NCBI RefSeq assembly: GCF_020525925.1
Contig: NZ_CP084876.1
Coordinates: forward strand, 4,898,001 to 4,962,000
Direction: 5' to 3'
Length of the DNA: 64,000 nt
From: Klebsiella quasipneumoniae subsp. quasipneumoniae
GTDB lineage: Bacteria; Pseudomonadota; Gammaproteobacteria; Enterobacterales; Enterobacteriaceae
In this document: positions 27,832 to 35,997 of the stretch, one piece after another
Position numbering within the stretch: position 1 is the first letter of the stretch
How the letters are laid out: each line of letters starts with the position of its first letter
The notes under the pieces: model-generated
Seen by the model: the letters and a program-made list of their open reading frames with translations, nothing else
What the model was told of the DNA's origin: nothing
The model's database searches: none
Translations under genes and position numbers: made by a program

Positions 27832-27848
27832 CGAGGAGGCTCCTCGCC
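27832..27848. promoter_or_regulatory. Perfect palindrome 25 bp before phnF
   Basis: GCGAGGAGGCTCCTCGC: arms GCGAGGAG/CTCCTCGC about a central G. It lies in the phnF leader between the Pho boxes and the start codon. It could be an operator (for instance for PhnF) or a leader hairpin; nothing in the sequence decides. Confidence 0.5.
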
Positions 27849-27872
27849 TATGCTGTGTGAGGCTTGATGACC

Positions 27873-28598
27873 ATGCACCTGTCCAGACATCCGACCAGTT
27901 ATCCCACGCGCTATCAGGAAATCGCCGCCCGGCTTGAGCAGGAGCTGCGCCACCACTATCGCTGCGGCGACTATCTGCCCGCCGAGCAGCAGCTGGCGAC
28001 GCGCTTCGACGTAAACCGCCATACCCTGCGTCGGGCTATCGACCAGCTGGTTGAGCGCGGCTGGGTACAACGCCGTCAGGGCGTCGGCGTGCTGGTGCTG
28101 ATGCGGCCGATCGATTACCCGCTCAATGCCCAGGCGCGGTTCAGCCAGAACCTGCTGGAACAAGGCAGCGATCCCACCAGCGAAAAACTGCTGTCGGTAC
28201 TGCGCCCCGCCAGCGCGCACGTTGCCGAGGCCTTTGGCATTAGCGAGGGCGAGAATGTCATCCACCTGCGCACCCTGCGCCGGGTCAATGGCGTCGCCCT
28301 GTGCCTGATTGACCACTACTTTACCGACCTGCGCTTCTGGCCGGTGTTGCAGACCTTCAGCCACGGCTCGCTGCACAACCTGCTCCGCGATCGGCTTGAC
28401 GTCGAACTGACCCGGGTGCGCACCAAAATCAGCGCCCGTCGCGCGCAGGCGAAAGAGAGCAAGCTGCTGGAGATCCCCAATATGGCGCCGCTGCTCTGCG
28501 TGCGCACCCTCAACAGCCGCCAGGGCGAGCAGGCCGTCACCGAATACTCCGTCAGCCTGACCCGCGCCGACATGATTGAATTCACCATGGAGCACTGA
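27873..28598 (+). CDS. phnF: GntR/HutC-family regulator PhnF
   Basis: A 241-residue regulator. The N-terminal winged helix is 'YRCGDYLPAEQQLATRFDVN' then 'RHTLRRAIDQLVERGWVQRR'. The C-terminal UTRA ligand domain holds 'LRPASAHVAEAFGI', 'VIHLRTLRRVNG' and 'YSVSLTRADMIEFTMEH'. It is close to E. coli PhnF. The start matches E. coli ('MHLS-HPTSYPTRYQEIAA'); an ATG at 27867 is also possible. It is the first gene of the phn operon here; phnCDE do not precede it. phnG starts at the base after its stop. Confidence 0.95.
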   Translation: MHLSRHPTSYPTRYQEIAARLEQELRHHYRCGDYLPAEQQLATRFDVNRHTLRRAIDQLVERGWVQRRQGVGVLVLMRPIDYPLNAQARFSQNLLEQGSDPTSEKLLSVLRPASAHVAEAFGISEGENVIHLRTLRRVNGVALCLIDHYFTDLRFWPVLQTFSHGSLHNLLRDRLDVELTRVRTKISARRAQAKESKLLEIPNMAPLLCVRTLNSRQGEQAVTEYSVSLTRADMIEFTMEH

Positions 28599-29051
28599 AT
28601 GCACTTCGATACCGCCACCCGCCAGCGCTGGATGTCCGTGCTGGCCCACAGTGAACCTCAAGATCTTCTGGCACGCATGCACGCCCTGCAGCTGGCGCCG
28701 GAGTATGAGCTGATCCGCTCTCCCGAGACAGGCCTGGTGCAGCTTCAGGCCCGGATGGGCGGTATCGGCGACCGTTTCTTCGCCGGCGACGCCACGCTCA
28801 CCCGGGCGGCGGTACGTCTGGCCGATGGTACGCTCGGCTACAGCTGGATCTTAGGCCGCGACCGCCCGCACGCCGAACGCTGCGCGGCCATCGACGCCCT
28901 GCTGCAGTCGCCCCGCCATTTTCACAATTTAATGGAAACCCTGATAACCCCGCTGGAAGCGCTACGCAGCGCGCGCATTGAAGCCCGACGCGCCGAAGTC
29001 AACGCCAGCCGGGTCGACTTCTTTACCCTGGTTCGCGGAGATAACGCATGA
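28599..29051 (+). CDS. phnG: C-P lyase subunit PhnG (RPnTP synthase complex)
   Basis: 150 residues, PhnG family ('[20 protein letters not shown]', '[19 protein letters not shown]', '[23 protein letters not shown]'). PhnG is a core subunit of the PhnGHIJ complex that, with PhnI, PhnH and PhnL, forms ribose-1-methylphosphonate triphosphate from ATP and the phosphonate. It directly abuts phnF and overlaps phnH by 4 nt (ATGA). Confidence 0.96.
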   Translation: MHFDTATRQRWMSVLAHSEPQDLLARMHALQLAPEYELIRSPETGLVQLQARMGGIGDRFFAGDATLTRAAVRLADGTLGYSWILGRDRPHAERCAAIDALLQSPRHFHNLMETLITPLEALRSARIEARRAEVNASRVDFFTLVRGDNA

Positions 29052-29632
29052 CCTTACAACCCGCTTTTACCCTGGCTGTGCAGGATGCCCAACACAGTTT
29101 TCGTCGCCTGCTGAAAGCGATGAGCGAGCCGGGGGTGATTGTCTCCCTGCAGCAGTTGCAGCACGGCTGGCAGCCGCTGAACGTCGCCTCCACCAGCCTG
29201 CTGTTGACCCTTGCCGATCACGAAACGCCGGTCTGGCTCGCCAGCGCCCTGCATAACGATCTGGTGGGACAGAATCTGCGCTTCCATACCGGCGCGCCGC
29301 TGGTGGACCAGCCGCAGCAGGCGGTCTTTGCGGTCGCCAATGACGGCATCAGCGCCGAGCAGCTCAACGTCCTCTCCGCGGGCACCGTCACCGCCCCGGA
29401 GACCGGCGTCACGCTGATCGTCCAGCTCGCCAGCCTGAGCGGCGGGCGCATGCTGCGCCTGACCGGGGCAGGCATTGCCGAAGAGCGAATGATCGCCCCT
29501 CAGCTGCCGGACTGCATCATTGACGAACTGACGGAGCGCCCGCACCCGTTCCCGCTGGGCATTGACCTGATCCTCACCTGCGGCGAGCGCCTGCTGGCGA
29601 TCCCGCGCACCACCCACGTGGAGGTTTGCTAA
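29048..29632 (+). CDS. phnH: C-P lyase subunit PhnH
   Basis: 194 residues, PhnH family ('[24 protein letters not shown]' near the N terminus, '[21 protein letters not shown]' near the C terminus). The family adopts a fold related to PLP-dependent transferases without the cofactor and is essential for carbon-phosphorus bond cleavage. It overlaps phnG by ATGA; phnI starts right after its stop codon. Confidence 0.96.
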   Translation: MTLQPAFTLAVQDAQHSFRRLLKAMSEPGVIVSLQQLQHGWQPLNVASTSLLLTLADHETPVWLASALHNDLVGQNLRFHTGAPLVDQPQQAVFAVANDGISAEQLNVLSAGTVTAPETGVTLIVQLASLSGGRMLRLTGAGIAEERMIAPQLPDCIIDELTERPHPFPLGIDLILTCGERLLAIPRTTHVEVC

Positions 29633-30697
29633 ATGTACGTTGCCGTCAAGGGCGGCGAGAAGGCGATCCGCGCCGCTCACGCCTTACAGGAACAGAAACG
29701 ACGGGGCGATGGACGGCTTCCCGAACTGAGCGTTGACCAGATAAGTGACCAGCTCAATCTGGCGGTGGACCGGGTGATGACCGAGGGCTGCATCGCCGAT
29801 CGCGAACTGGCGGCGCTGGCGCTCAAGCAGGCCAGCGGCGATAACGTCGAAGCGATCTTCCTGCTGCGCGCCTACCGCACCACCCTGCCGCGGCTGGCGA
29901 TTAGCGAACCGATCGACACCGCCGGAATGCGTCTCGAACGCCGCATCTCGGCAGTGTACAAAGATATCCCCGGCGGCCAGCTGCTGGGCCCCACTTACGA
30001 CTACACCCACCGCCTGCTCGATTTTACCCTGCTGGCAAACGGCGAAGCGCCTTCTGTGCAGCAAGCCGAGTGCGACACGCAGCCGACGCCGCACGTCTTT
30101 AGCCTGCTCACGCAGCAGGGGCTGGCGAAGGCCGAGGAAGATCGCGGCACACCGCCCGACGATATCACCCGCACCCCGCCGGTCTACCCCTGCTCGCGTT
30201 CTTCGCGCCTGCAGCAGCTGATGCGCGGCGATGAAGGCTACCTGCTGGCGCTGGCCTATTCGACTCAGCGCGGCTATGGCCGCAACCATCCGTTTGCCGG
30301 CGAGATCCGCAGCGGCTACGTGCAGGTGGAGATTGTCCCGGAAGAGCTGGGCTTTAGCGTCAATATTGGCGAGCTGCTGCTGACCGAATGCGAAATGGTC
30401 AACGGCTTCGTCGCCCCGCAGGATGAACCGCCGCACTTCACCCGCGGCTACGGTCTGACCTTCGGCATGAGCGAGCGCAAAGCGATGGCCATGGCCCTCG
30501 TCGACCGCGCCCTGCAGGCGGCGGACTATGACGAAGAGATTGCCGGTCCCGCCCAGGATGAAGAGTTTGTGCTGGCCCACGCCGATAACGTTGAAGCCGC
30601 CGGCTTCGTCTCGCATCTGAAGCTACCGCACTATGTCGATTTCCAGGCCGAACTGGCGCTGCTGAAACGCCTGCAACGGGAGAACGAACGTGGCTAA
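29633..30697 (+). CDS. phnI: C-P lyase subunit PhnI
   Basis: 354 residues, PhnI family, the nucleosidase-type subunit that displaces adenine in the first step. Conserved blocks are 'MYVAVKGGEKAIRAAH', 'YDYTHRLLDFTLLANGE', 'SRLQQLMRGDEGYLLALAYSTQRGYG' (span residues about 190-215) and 'FTRGYGLTFGMSERKAM'. Length matches E. coli (354). It overlaps phnJ by 8 nt. Confidence 0.97.
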   Translation: MYVAVKGGEKAIRAAHALQEQKRRGDGRLPELSVDQISDQLNLAVDRVMTEGCIADRELAALALKQASGDNVEAIFLLRAYRTTLPRLAISEPIDTAGMRLERRISAVYKDIPGGQLLGPTYDYTHRLLDFTLLANGEAPSVQQAECDTQPTPHVFSLLTQQGLAKAEEDRGTPPDDITRTPPVYPCSRSSRLQQLMRGDEGYLLALAYSTQRGYGRNHPFAGEIRSGYVQVEIVPEELGFSVNIGELLLTECEMVNGFVAPQDEPPHFTRGYGLTFGMSERKAMAMALVDRALQAADYDEEIAGPAQDEEFVLAHADNVEAAGFVSHLKLPHYVDFQAELALLKRLQRENERG

Positions 30698-31538
30698 CCC
30701 ACTGACTGGCTATAACTTTGCTTATCTCGACGAGCAAACCAAGCGCATGATCCGCCGGGCTATTCTCAAAGCGGTAGCCATTCCCGGCTATCAGGTGCCG
30801 TTCGGCGGTCGCGAAATGCCGATGCCCTACGGCTGGGGCACTGGCGGCATCCAGCTGACCGCCAGCGTCATCGGCGAGAACGACGTGCTGAAGGTGATTG
30901 ACCAGGGCGCCGATGACACCACCAACGCGGTGTCGATCCGCCAGTTCTTTAAGCGCGTGACCGGCGTCGCCACCACTGAGCGCACTGAAGACGCCACCCT
31001 GATCCAGACCCGCCACCGCATCCCGGAGACGCCGCTGGTGGAGGATCAGATCCTGATCTATCAGGTGCCGATCCCGGAGCCGCTGCGCTTTATCGAGCCG
31101 CGCGAAACCGAAACCCGCACTATGCACGCCCTGGAAGAGTACGGCGTGATGCAGGTGAAACTGTATGAAGATATCGCCCGCTTCGGCCATATCGCCACCA
31201 CCTACGCCTACCCGGTGAAGGTCAATGGCCGCTACGTGATGGACCCCTCGCCGATCCCGAAATTCGATAACCCGAAAATGCACATGATGCCGGCGCTGCA
31301 GCTGTTCGGCGCCGGGCGCGAAAAGCGGATCTACGCCGTGCCGCCCTATACCCCGGTGGAAAGTCTCGATTTCGACGACCATCCGTTTACCGTCCAGGAG
31401 TGGGATGAGCCTTGCGCCATCTGCGGCTCGCGCCACAGCTACCTCGACGAAGTGGTGCTGGATGACAGCGGCCAGCGGATGTTTGTCTGCTCCGATACCG
31501 ACTATTGCCGCCAGCAGAGCGAGGGGCAGAAAAAATGA
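30690..31538 (+). CDS. phnJ: Alpha-D-ribose 1-methylphosphonate 5-phosphate C-P lyase PhnJ
   Basis: 282 residues; the radical-SAM catalytic subunit that breaks the carbon-phosphorus bond. Near the C terminus the unusual iron-sulphur motif CX2CX21C is intact ('EPCAICGS' to 'MFVCSDTDYC'), followed after five residues by the Cys that forms the thiyl radical. The N terminus reads 'MANPLTGYNFAYLDEQTKRM', one residue longer than E. coli. The start codon is GTG, with GGGAG 7 nt upstream. It overlaps phnI (8 nt) and phnK (ATGA, 4 nt). Confidence 0.98.
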   Translation: MANPLTGYNFAYLDEQTKRMIRRAILKAVAIPGYQVPFGGREMPMPYGWGTGGIQLTASVIGENDVLKVIDQGADDTTNAVSIRQFFKRVTGVATTERTEDATLIQTRHRIPETPLVEDQILIYQVPIPEPLRFIEPRETETRTMHALEEYGVMQVKLYEDIARFGHIATTYAYPVKVNGRYVMDPSPIPKFDNPKMHMMPALQLFGAGREKRIYAVPPYTPVESLDFDDHPFTVQEWDEPCAICGSRHSYLDEVVLDDSGQRMFVCSDTDYCRQQSEGQKK

Positions 31539-32293
31539 GCCAGCCGTTACTTGCCGTCAATCACCTGACCCATCTCTATGCCCCGGATAAAGGCTTCCGC
31601 GACGTCTCCTTCGAACTGTGGCCGGGGGAAGTGCTCGGCATCGTTGGGGAGTCCGGATCCGGTAAAACCACCCTGCTGAAGGCGATTTCCGCCCGCCTGA
31701 CGCCGCAGCGGGGCGAGGTGCTGTACCAGCAGCGCTCGCTGTACGCCATGAGCGAAGCCGAACGCCGCCGCCTGCTGCGCACCGAATGGGGGGTGGTGCA
31801 TCAGCACCCGATGGACGGCCTGCGTCGCCAGGTCTCCGCCGGGGGCAACATCGGCGAACGGCTGATGGCCACCGGCGCCCGCCACTACGGCAACATTCGC
31901 GCCACCGCCGAAAAGTGGCTGCAGGAAGTGGAGATCCCGCCCTCGCGCATCGACGACCTGCCCACCACCTTTTCCGGCGGCATGCAGCAGCGTCTGCAGA
32001 TCGCCCGCAATCTCGTCACCCAGCCGAAGCTGGTGTTTATGGATGAACCTACCGGCGGGCTGGATGTGTCCGTGCAGGCGCGGCTGCTTGACCTGCTGCG
32101 CGGCCTGGCGGTGGAGCTGAATCTGGCGGTAGTGATTGTCACCCACGATCTCGGCGTCGCCCGCCTGCTGGCGAACCGACTGCTGGTGATGAAGCAGGGC
32201 CAGGTGGTGGAGAGTGGCTTAACCGACCGGGTGCTCGACGATCCGCATCACCCTTACACCCAGCTGTTGGTGTCGTCGGTATTGCAGAACTGA
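31535..32293 (+). CDS. phnK: C-P lyase-associated ABC ATPase PhnK
   Basis: A 252-residue ABC-type ATPase: Walker A '[11 protein letters not shown]', signature '[13 protein letters not shown]', Walker B '[12 protein letters not shown]', H-loop 'VIVTHDL'. No membrane partner: PhnK docks on the PhnGHIJ core. The start at 31535 overlaps the phnJ stop and has a GAGGGG site; an in-frame extension upstream lies inside phnJ. A REP element separates it from phnL, breaking the otherwise overlapping gene chain. Confidence 0.96.
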   Translation: MSQPLLAVNHLTHLYAPDKGFRDVSFELWPGEVLGIVGESGSGKTTLLKAISARLTPQRGEVLYQQRSLYAMSEAERRRLLRTEWGVVHQHPMDGLRRQVSAGGNIGERLMATGARHYGNIRATAEKWLQEVEIPPSRIDDLPTTFSGGMQQRLQIARNLVTQPKLVFMDEPTGGLDVSVQARLLDLLRGLAVELNLAVVIVTHDLGVARLLANRLLVMKQGQVVESGLTDRVLDDPHHPYTQLLVSSVLQN

Positions 32294-32299
32294 CGCTGT

Positions 32300-32385
32300 T
32301 TTGCCGGGCGGCGGCGGCGCCTTACCCGGCCTGCAGATACGTTATTCGTAGGCCGGGTCAGCGAAGCGCCTCCCGGCAACTCAAC
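32300..32385. repeat. REP/BIME element between phnK and phnL
   Basis: Inverted REP arms GCCGGGCGGCGGCGGCGCC...TTACCCGGCC and GTAGGCCGGGTCAGCGAAGCGCCTCCCGGC lie within the 107-bp gap. Such elements often lower downstream mRNA abundance by stabilising the upstream 3' end or favouring termination. Confidence 0.8.
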
Positions 32386-32400
32386 CCCGTGAGGGCTAAC

Positions 32401-33081
32401 ATGATCCGCGTTGAAAACATTCATAAAACCTTTGTTCTGCACCAGCAGCACGGCGTGCGTCTGCCGGTGCTGGCCGACGCCTCGCTGACCGTTAACGCCG
32501 GGGAGTGCGTGGTGCTCCACGGCCACTCCGGCAGCGGCAAATCGACCCTGCTGCGCTCGCTGTACGCCAACTATCTGCCGGACAGCGGCCATATTCATAT
32601 CCGCCACGGCGACGAATGGGTCGATCTGGTCACTGCCACACCGCGCAAGGTGCTGGAAGTGCGTCAAACCACCATCGGCTGGGTCAGCCAGTTTCTGCGG
32701 GTGATCCCGCGCATTTCGGCGCTGGAGGTGGTGATGCAGCCGCTGCTCGACCTCGGGACGCCGCGTGAAGCGAGCGCCGCCAAAGCCGCCCAGCTGCTGA
32801 CCCGCCTCAACGTTCCCGAACGTCTGTGGCATCTTGCGCCGTCGACCTTTTCCGGCGGCGAACAGCAGCGGGTCAATATCGCCCGCGGTTTTGCGGTCGA
32901 CTATCCGATCCTGCTCCTCGATGAACCCACCGCCTCACTGGATGCCAAAAACAGTGCTGCCGTGGTCGACCTGATCCACGATGCCAAAGCGCGCGGCGCG
33001 GCCATCGTCGGGATTTTCCATGACGAAGGGGTACGCCGCCAGGTCGCCGACCGGCTGCACCCCATGGGAATGACAGCATGA
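32401..33081 (+). CDS. phnL: C-P lyase-associated ABC ATPase PhnL
   Basis: 226 residues. Walker A '[20 protein letters not shown]', signature '[14 protein letters not shown]', Walker B '[12 protein letters not shown]', C-terminal '[14 protein letters not shown]'. Required for RPnTP formation and found bound with PhnK on the lyase core. GAGGG lies 6 nt before the ATG. It overlaps phnM by ATGA. Confidence 0.96.
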   Translation: MIRVENIHKTFVLHQQHGVRLPVLADASLTVNAGECVVLHGHSGSGKSTLLRSLYANYLPDSGHIHIRHGDEWVDLVTATPRKVLEVRQTTIGWVSQFLRVIPRISALEVVMQPLLDLGTPREASAAKAAQLLTRLNVPERLWHLAPSTFSGGEQQRVNIARGFAVDYPILLLDEPTASLDAKNSAAVVDLIHDAKARGAAIVGIFHDEGVRRQVADRLHPMGMTA

Positions 33082-34214
33082 TTATCAATAACGTAAATCT
33101 GGTTCTCGATGACGACGTGGTACACGGTTCGCTGGAAGTCCAGGGCGGTCGCATTCTCGCCTTCGCGGAAAGCCAGAGCCGGCTGCCGCAGGCGCTGGAT
33201 GGCGAAGGCGGCTGGCTGCTGCCGGGCCTTATCGAACTGCATACCGATAACCTCGACAAATTCTTTACCCCGCGACCGAAGGTGGACTGGCCGGCCCACT
33301 CGGCGATGAGCAGCCACGATGCAATGATGGTCGCCAGCGGCATCACCACCGTGCTCGACGCCGTGGCGATTGGCGACGTGCGCGATGGCGGCGATCGTCT
33401 TGAGAATCTGGAGAAGATGGTCAATGCGGTGGAAGAGACGCAAAAGCGTGGTCTTAACCGCGCCGAGCACCGCCTGCACCTGCGCTGCGAGCTGCCGCAT
33501 CACACCACGCTACCGCTGTTTGAAAAGCTCATTGACCGCGAGTCAGTGAGCATGGTCTCGCTGATGGATCACTCCCCGGGCCAGCGCCAGTATGCCGATC
33601 GCAGCAAGTACCGCGATTACTATCAGGGAAAGTACCATCTGACGCATGACGAGATGGATCGGTTTGAAGCCGAGCAGATGGCCCTGGCCGCCACCTGGTC
33701 GCAGCCCAATCGCCAGACCATTGCCGCCATGTGCCGCGCCCGCCGTATCGCCCTCGCCAGCCACGACGACGCCACCGAGGCGCATGTGGCTGAATCCCAC
33801 CAGTTGGGTAGCGTGATCGCCGAGTTTCCTACCACCCTGGCCGCGGCGCAGGCTTCACGTCAGCACGGGATGCACGTCCTGATGGGGGCGCCGAATATCG
33901 TGCGCGGCGGTTCCCACTCCGGCAACGTCGCCGCCCACCAGCTGGCGAACCACGGTTTGCTCGACATTCTCTCTTCCGACTACTACCCCGCCAGCCTGCT
34001 GGATGCCGCATTCCGCATCGCCGACGCCGAGGATAACGCCTTCACCCTGGCGCAGGCGATCCGTCTGGTCAGCAAACATCCGGCGCAGGCGCTGGGCCTT
34101 GACGATCGCGGCGTCATCGCCGAGGGGAAACGCGCCGACCTGGTGCTGGCGCACCGTCGCGGCGAGCATGTCCACATCGACCATGTCTGGCGCCAGGGAA
34201 GGAGGGTCTTTTAA
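33078..34214 (+). CDS. phnM: RPnTP diphosphohydrolase PhnM
   Basis: 378-residue amidohydrolase-fold enzyme that removes pyrophosphate from ribose-1-methylphosphonate triphosphate, giving the PhnJ substrate. Metal ligands lie in '[16 protein letters not shown]', 'LRCELPHH', '[12 protein letters not shown]' and '[10 protein letters not shown]'. '[13 protein letters not shown]' is also present. Same length as E. coli. Stop and phnN start share a base (TAATG). Confidence 0.97.
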   Translation: MIINNVNLVLDDDVVHGSLEVQGGRILAFAESQSRLPQALDGEGGWLLPGLIELHTDNLDKFFTPRPKVDWPAHSAMSSHDAMMVASGITTVLDAVAIGDVRDGGDRLENLEKMVNAVEETQKRGLNRAEHRLHLRCELPHHTTLPLFEKLIDRESVSMVSLMDHSPGQRQYADRSKYRDYYQGKYHLTHDEMDRFEAEQMALAATWSQPNRQTIAAMCRARRIALASHDDATEAHVAESHQLGSVIAEFPTTLAAAQASRQHGMHVLMGAPNIVRGGSHSGNVAAHQLANHGLLDILSSDYYPASLLDAAFRIADAEDNAFTLAQAIRLVSKHPAQALGLDDRGVIAEGKRADLVLAHRRGEHVHIDHVWRQGRRVF

Positions 34215-34777
34215 TGCCGGGGAAACTGATTTGGCTGGTGGGGCCCTCCGGCTCCGGTAAAGACAGCCTGCTGGCGGCGCTGCGCCAGCGCGAGCACCCG
34301 CAGCTGCTGGTGGCGCATCGTTACATTACCCGGCCCTTTAACGCCGGTAACGAAAACCATATCGCCCTCAGCGAACATGAATTTTTTACCCGCGCCGAGC
34401 AGCATCTCTTTGCCCTCAGCTGGCACGCCAACCATACTTACTATGGCATTGGCGTGGAGATCGACCTCTGGCTGCACGCCGGCTTCGACGTGGTGGCCAA
34501 TGGCTCCCGCGCCCATCTGGCGCTGGCGCGGGAACGCTACGGCGAGGTGCTGGTGCCGATCTGTCTCGCCGTCTCGCCGCCGGTGCTGCGCCAGCGGCTG
34601 GAGCAGCGCGGCCGGGAAAATGCGGTGGATATCGCCCAGCGTCTGGACCGCGCCGCGCGCTATAAGCCGGACGATTGCCTGACGCTGAATAACGACGGCA
34701 GTCTCCGACAATCGGTCGATGAATTTTTCCGCCTGCTGCGCAGCCACGCGGTGCGCGAAGCGGATCCGCTGGTATAA
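34214..34777 (+). CDS. phnN: Ribose 1,5-bisphosphate phosphokinase PhnN
   Basis: 187 residues. P-loop kinase of the guanylate-kinase-like fold ('[19 protein letters not shown]', '[22 protein letters not shown]'). It converts ribose 1,5-bisphosphate to PRPP, closing the pathway. phnP follows after 15 nt with AAAGGTGA. In E. coli the acetyltransferase gene phnO lies between phnN and phnP; it is absent here. Confidence 0.96.
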   Translation: MPGKLIWLVGPSGSGKDSLLAALRQREHPQLLVAHRYITRPFNAGNENHIALSEHEFFTRAEQHLFALSWHANHTYYGIGVEIDLWLHAGFDVVANGSRAHLALARERYGEVLVPICLAVSPPVLRQRLEQRGRENAVDIAQRLDRAARYKPDDCLTLNNDGSLRQSVDEFFRLLRSHAVREADPLV

Positions 34778-34792
34778 ACCAAAGGTGACACG

Positions 34793-35551
34793 ATGAGCCT
34801 GACCCTCCGCTTAACCGGCACCGGCGGCGCTCAGCTGGTGCCGGCCTTTGGCTGCGATTGCGCGGCCTGCCGCCGCGCCCGCCGCGAGGAAAGCCATCGC
34901 CGACGCCCCTGCAGCGGGGTGGTGACGTTCAACAGCGCAGTGACGCTGCTGGACGCCGGCAGACCGGATCTGATGGAACATCATCCCGCCGGCAGCTTTC
35001 AGCAGGTGCTGCTAACCCACTATCACCTGGATCATGTGCAGGGGCTGTTTCCGCTGCGCTGGGGCGTGGGCGCGCCGATCCCGGTCTACGGCCCGCCGGA
35101 CGACGCCGGCTGCGACGATCTGCTCAAGCACCCCGGCCTGCTCGACTTCAGCCATACCGTCACGCCGTTTGTGGTGTTTGAGCTGCAGGGCCTGCGGGTA
35201 ACGCCCCTGCCGCTCAACCATTCGAAGCTCACCTTCGGTTATCTGCTGGAGTCGGCCCACAGTCGGGTAGCCTGGCTCTCGGATACCGCCGGGCTGCCGG
35301 ACAAGACGCTGAAGTTTTTACTCAGCAACCGCCCGCAGGCGATGATCATCGACTGCAGCCATGAGCCGCGGGCGCAGACCCCGCGTAACCATAACGATTT
35401 CAATACCGTTCGCGCCCTTAACCAGGCGATAGGCTGTCCGCGGGTGATCCTCACCCATATCAGCCATCAGTTTGACGTCTGGATGATGGATAACCCGCTA
35501 CCGGAAGGTTTCGAAGCGGGTTATGACGGGATGGAAATCGTGCTGGATTAG
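34793..35551 (+). CDS. phnP: Phosphoribosyl 1,2-cyclic phosphodiesterase PhnP
   Basis: 252 residues. Metallo-beta-lactamase fold with the metal motif '[19 protein letters not shown]' and later 'WLSDTAG' and '[10 protein letters not shown]'. The N-terminal Cys cluster '[14 protein letters not shown]' with a later Cys is the structural zinc site of PhnP. It opens the cyclic ribose phosphate left by PhnJ, yielding ribose 1,5-bisphosphate for PhnN. Last gene of the operon, convergent with yjdP. Confidence 0.96.
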   Translation: MSLTLRLTGTGGAQLVPAFGCDCAACRRARREESHRRRPCSGVVTFNSAVTLLDAGRPDLMEHHPAGSFQQVLLTHYHLDHVQGLFPLRWGVGAPIPVYGPPDDAGCDDLLKHPGLLDFSHTVTPFVVFELQGLRVTPLPLNHSKLTFGYLLESAHSRVAWLSDTAGLPDKTLKFLLSNRPQAMIIDCSHEPRAQTPRNHNDFNTVRALNQAIGCPRVILTHISHQFDVWMMDNPLPEGFEAGYDGMEIVLD

Positions 35552-35573
35552 GCGTCGGTCTGCTGCGGGGCGA

Positions 35574-35942
35574 TCAATAGTCATCGTCCAGACGACGCTG
35601 ATCGCTTTCTAACTGGCGGCGATCGCGATCGAGCTGGCGCTGGCGTTCATCCAGCTGACGGCGGCGATCGTCCAGCTGGCGTTGCCGATCGTCATGCTGA
35701 CGCTGGCTGTCACGGCTCTGCTGGCGACTTCCCTGATAGCGCCCGTCATCATACCGGCCATCGTCATCGTATCTGTCGTCGTCATCAGAGCGACTGCTAC
35801 CCGGGTTATAGGCGTCGTTAATGGCTTGCTGAATATTGCCGATCGCGTCATCGATAATATCGGCGCGGGCGGCCAGGCTGGTCAGCGACAGAGTGCAAAA
35901 GAGCAGTGCGATTGCGTAACGTTTCATCGGGGCCAATCTCAT
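35574..35942 (-). CDS. yjdP: Small exported charged-repeat protein YjdP
   Basis: 122 residues. A signal peptide ending 'SLAARA' precedes 'DIIDDAIGNIQQAINDAYNP', which matches E. coli YjdP, then an Asp/Tyr/Arg segment and a C-terminal run of seven-residue repeats (RQRQLDD, RRRQLDE, RQRQLDR, DRRQLES, DQRRLDD), likely one long charged helix. Function is unknown. ATG 35942 has AGGA 5 nt upstream; the alternative ATG at 35927 (E. coli-like start) lacks a site. Adjacent to phnP as in E. coli. Confidence 0.88.
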   Translation of the reverse strand: MRLAPMKRYAIALLFCTLSLTSLAARADIIDDAIGNIQQAINDAYNPGSSRSDDDDRYDDDGRYDDGRYQGSRQQSRDSQRQHDDRQRQLDDRRRQLDERQRQLDRDRRQLESDQRRLDDDY

Positions 35943-35997
35943 CAGAGTCCTGCCGCTACCTTAATCATCGGCATGCCGCCCGGGTAGCGGAGGAATC

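Noticed and set aside
29684-31436. Long minus-strand frames opposite phnI and phnJ
   Set aside because: They overlap fully with catalytic genes that overlap each other in one operon; composition is typical of reverse-frame artefacts.
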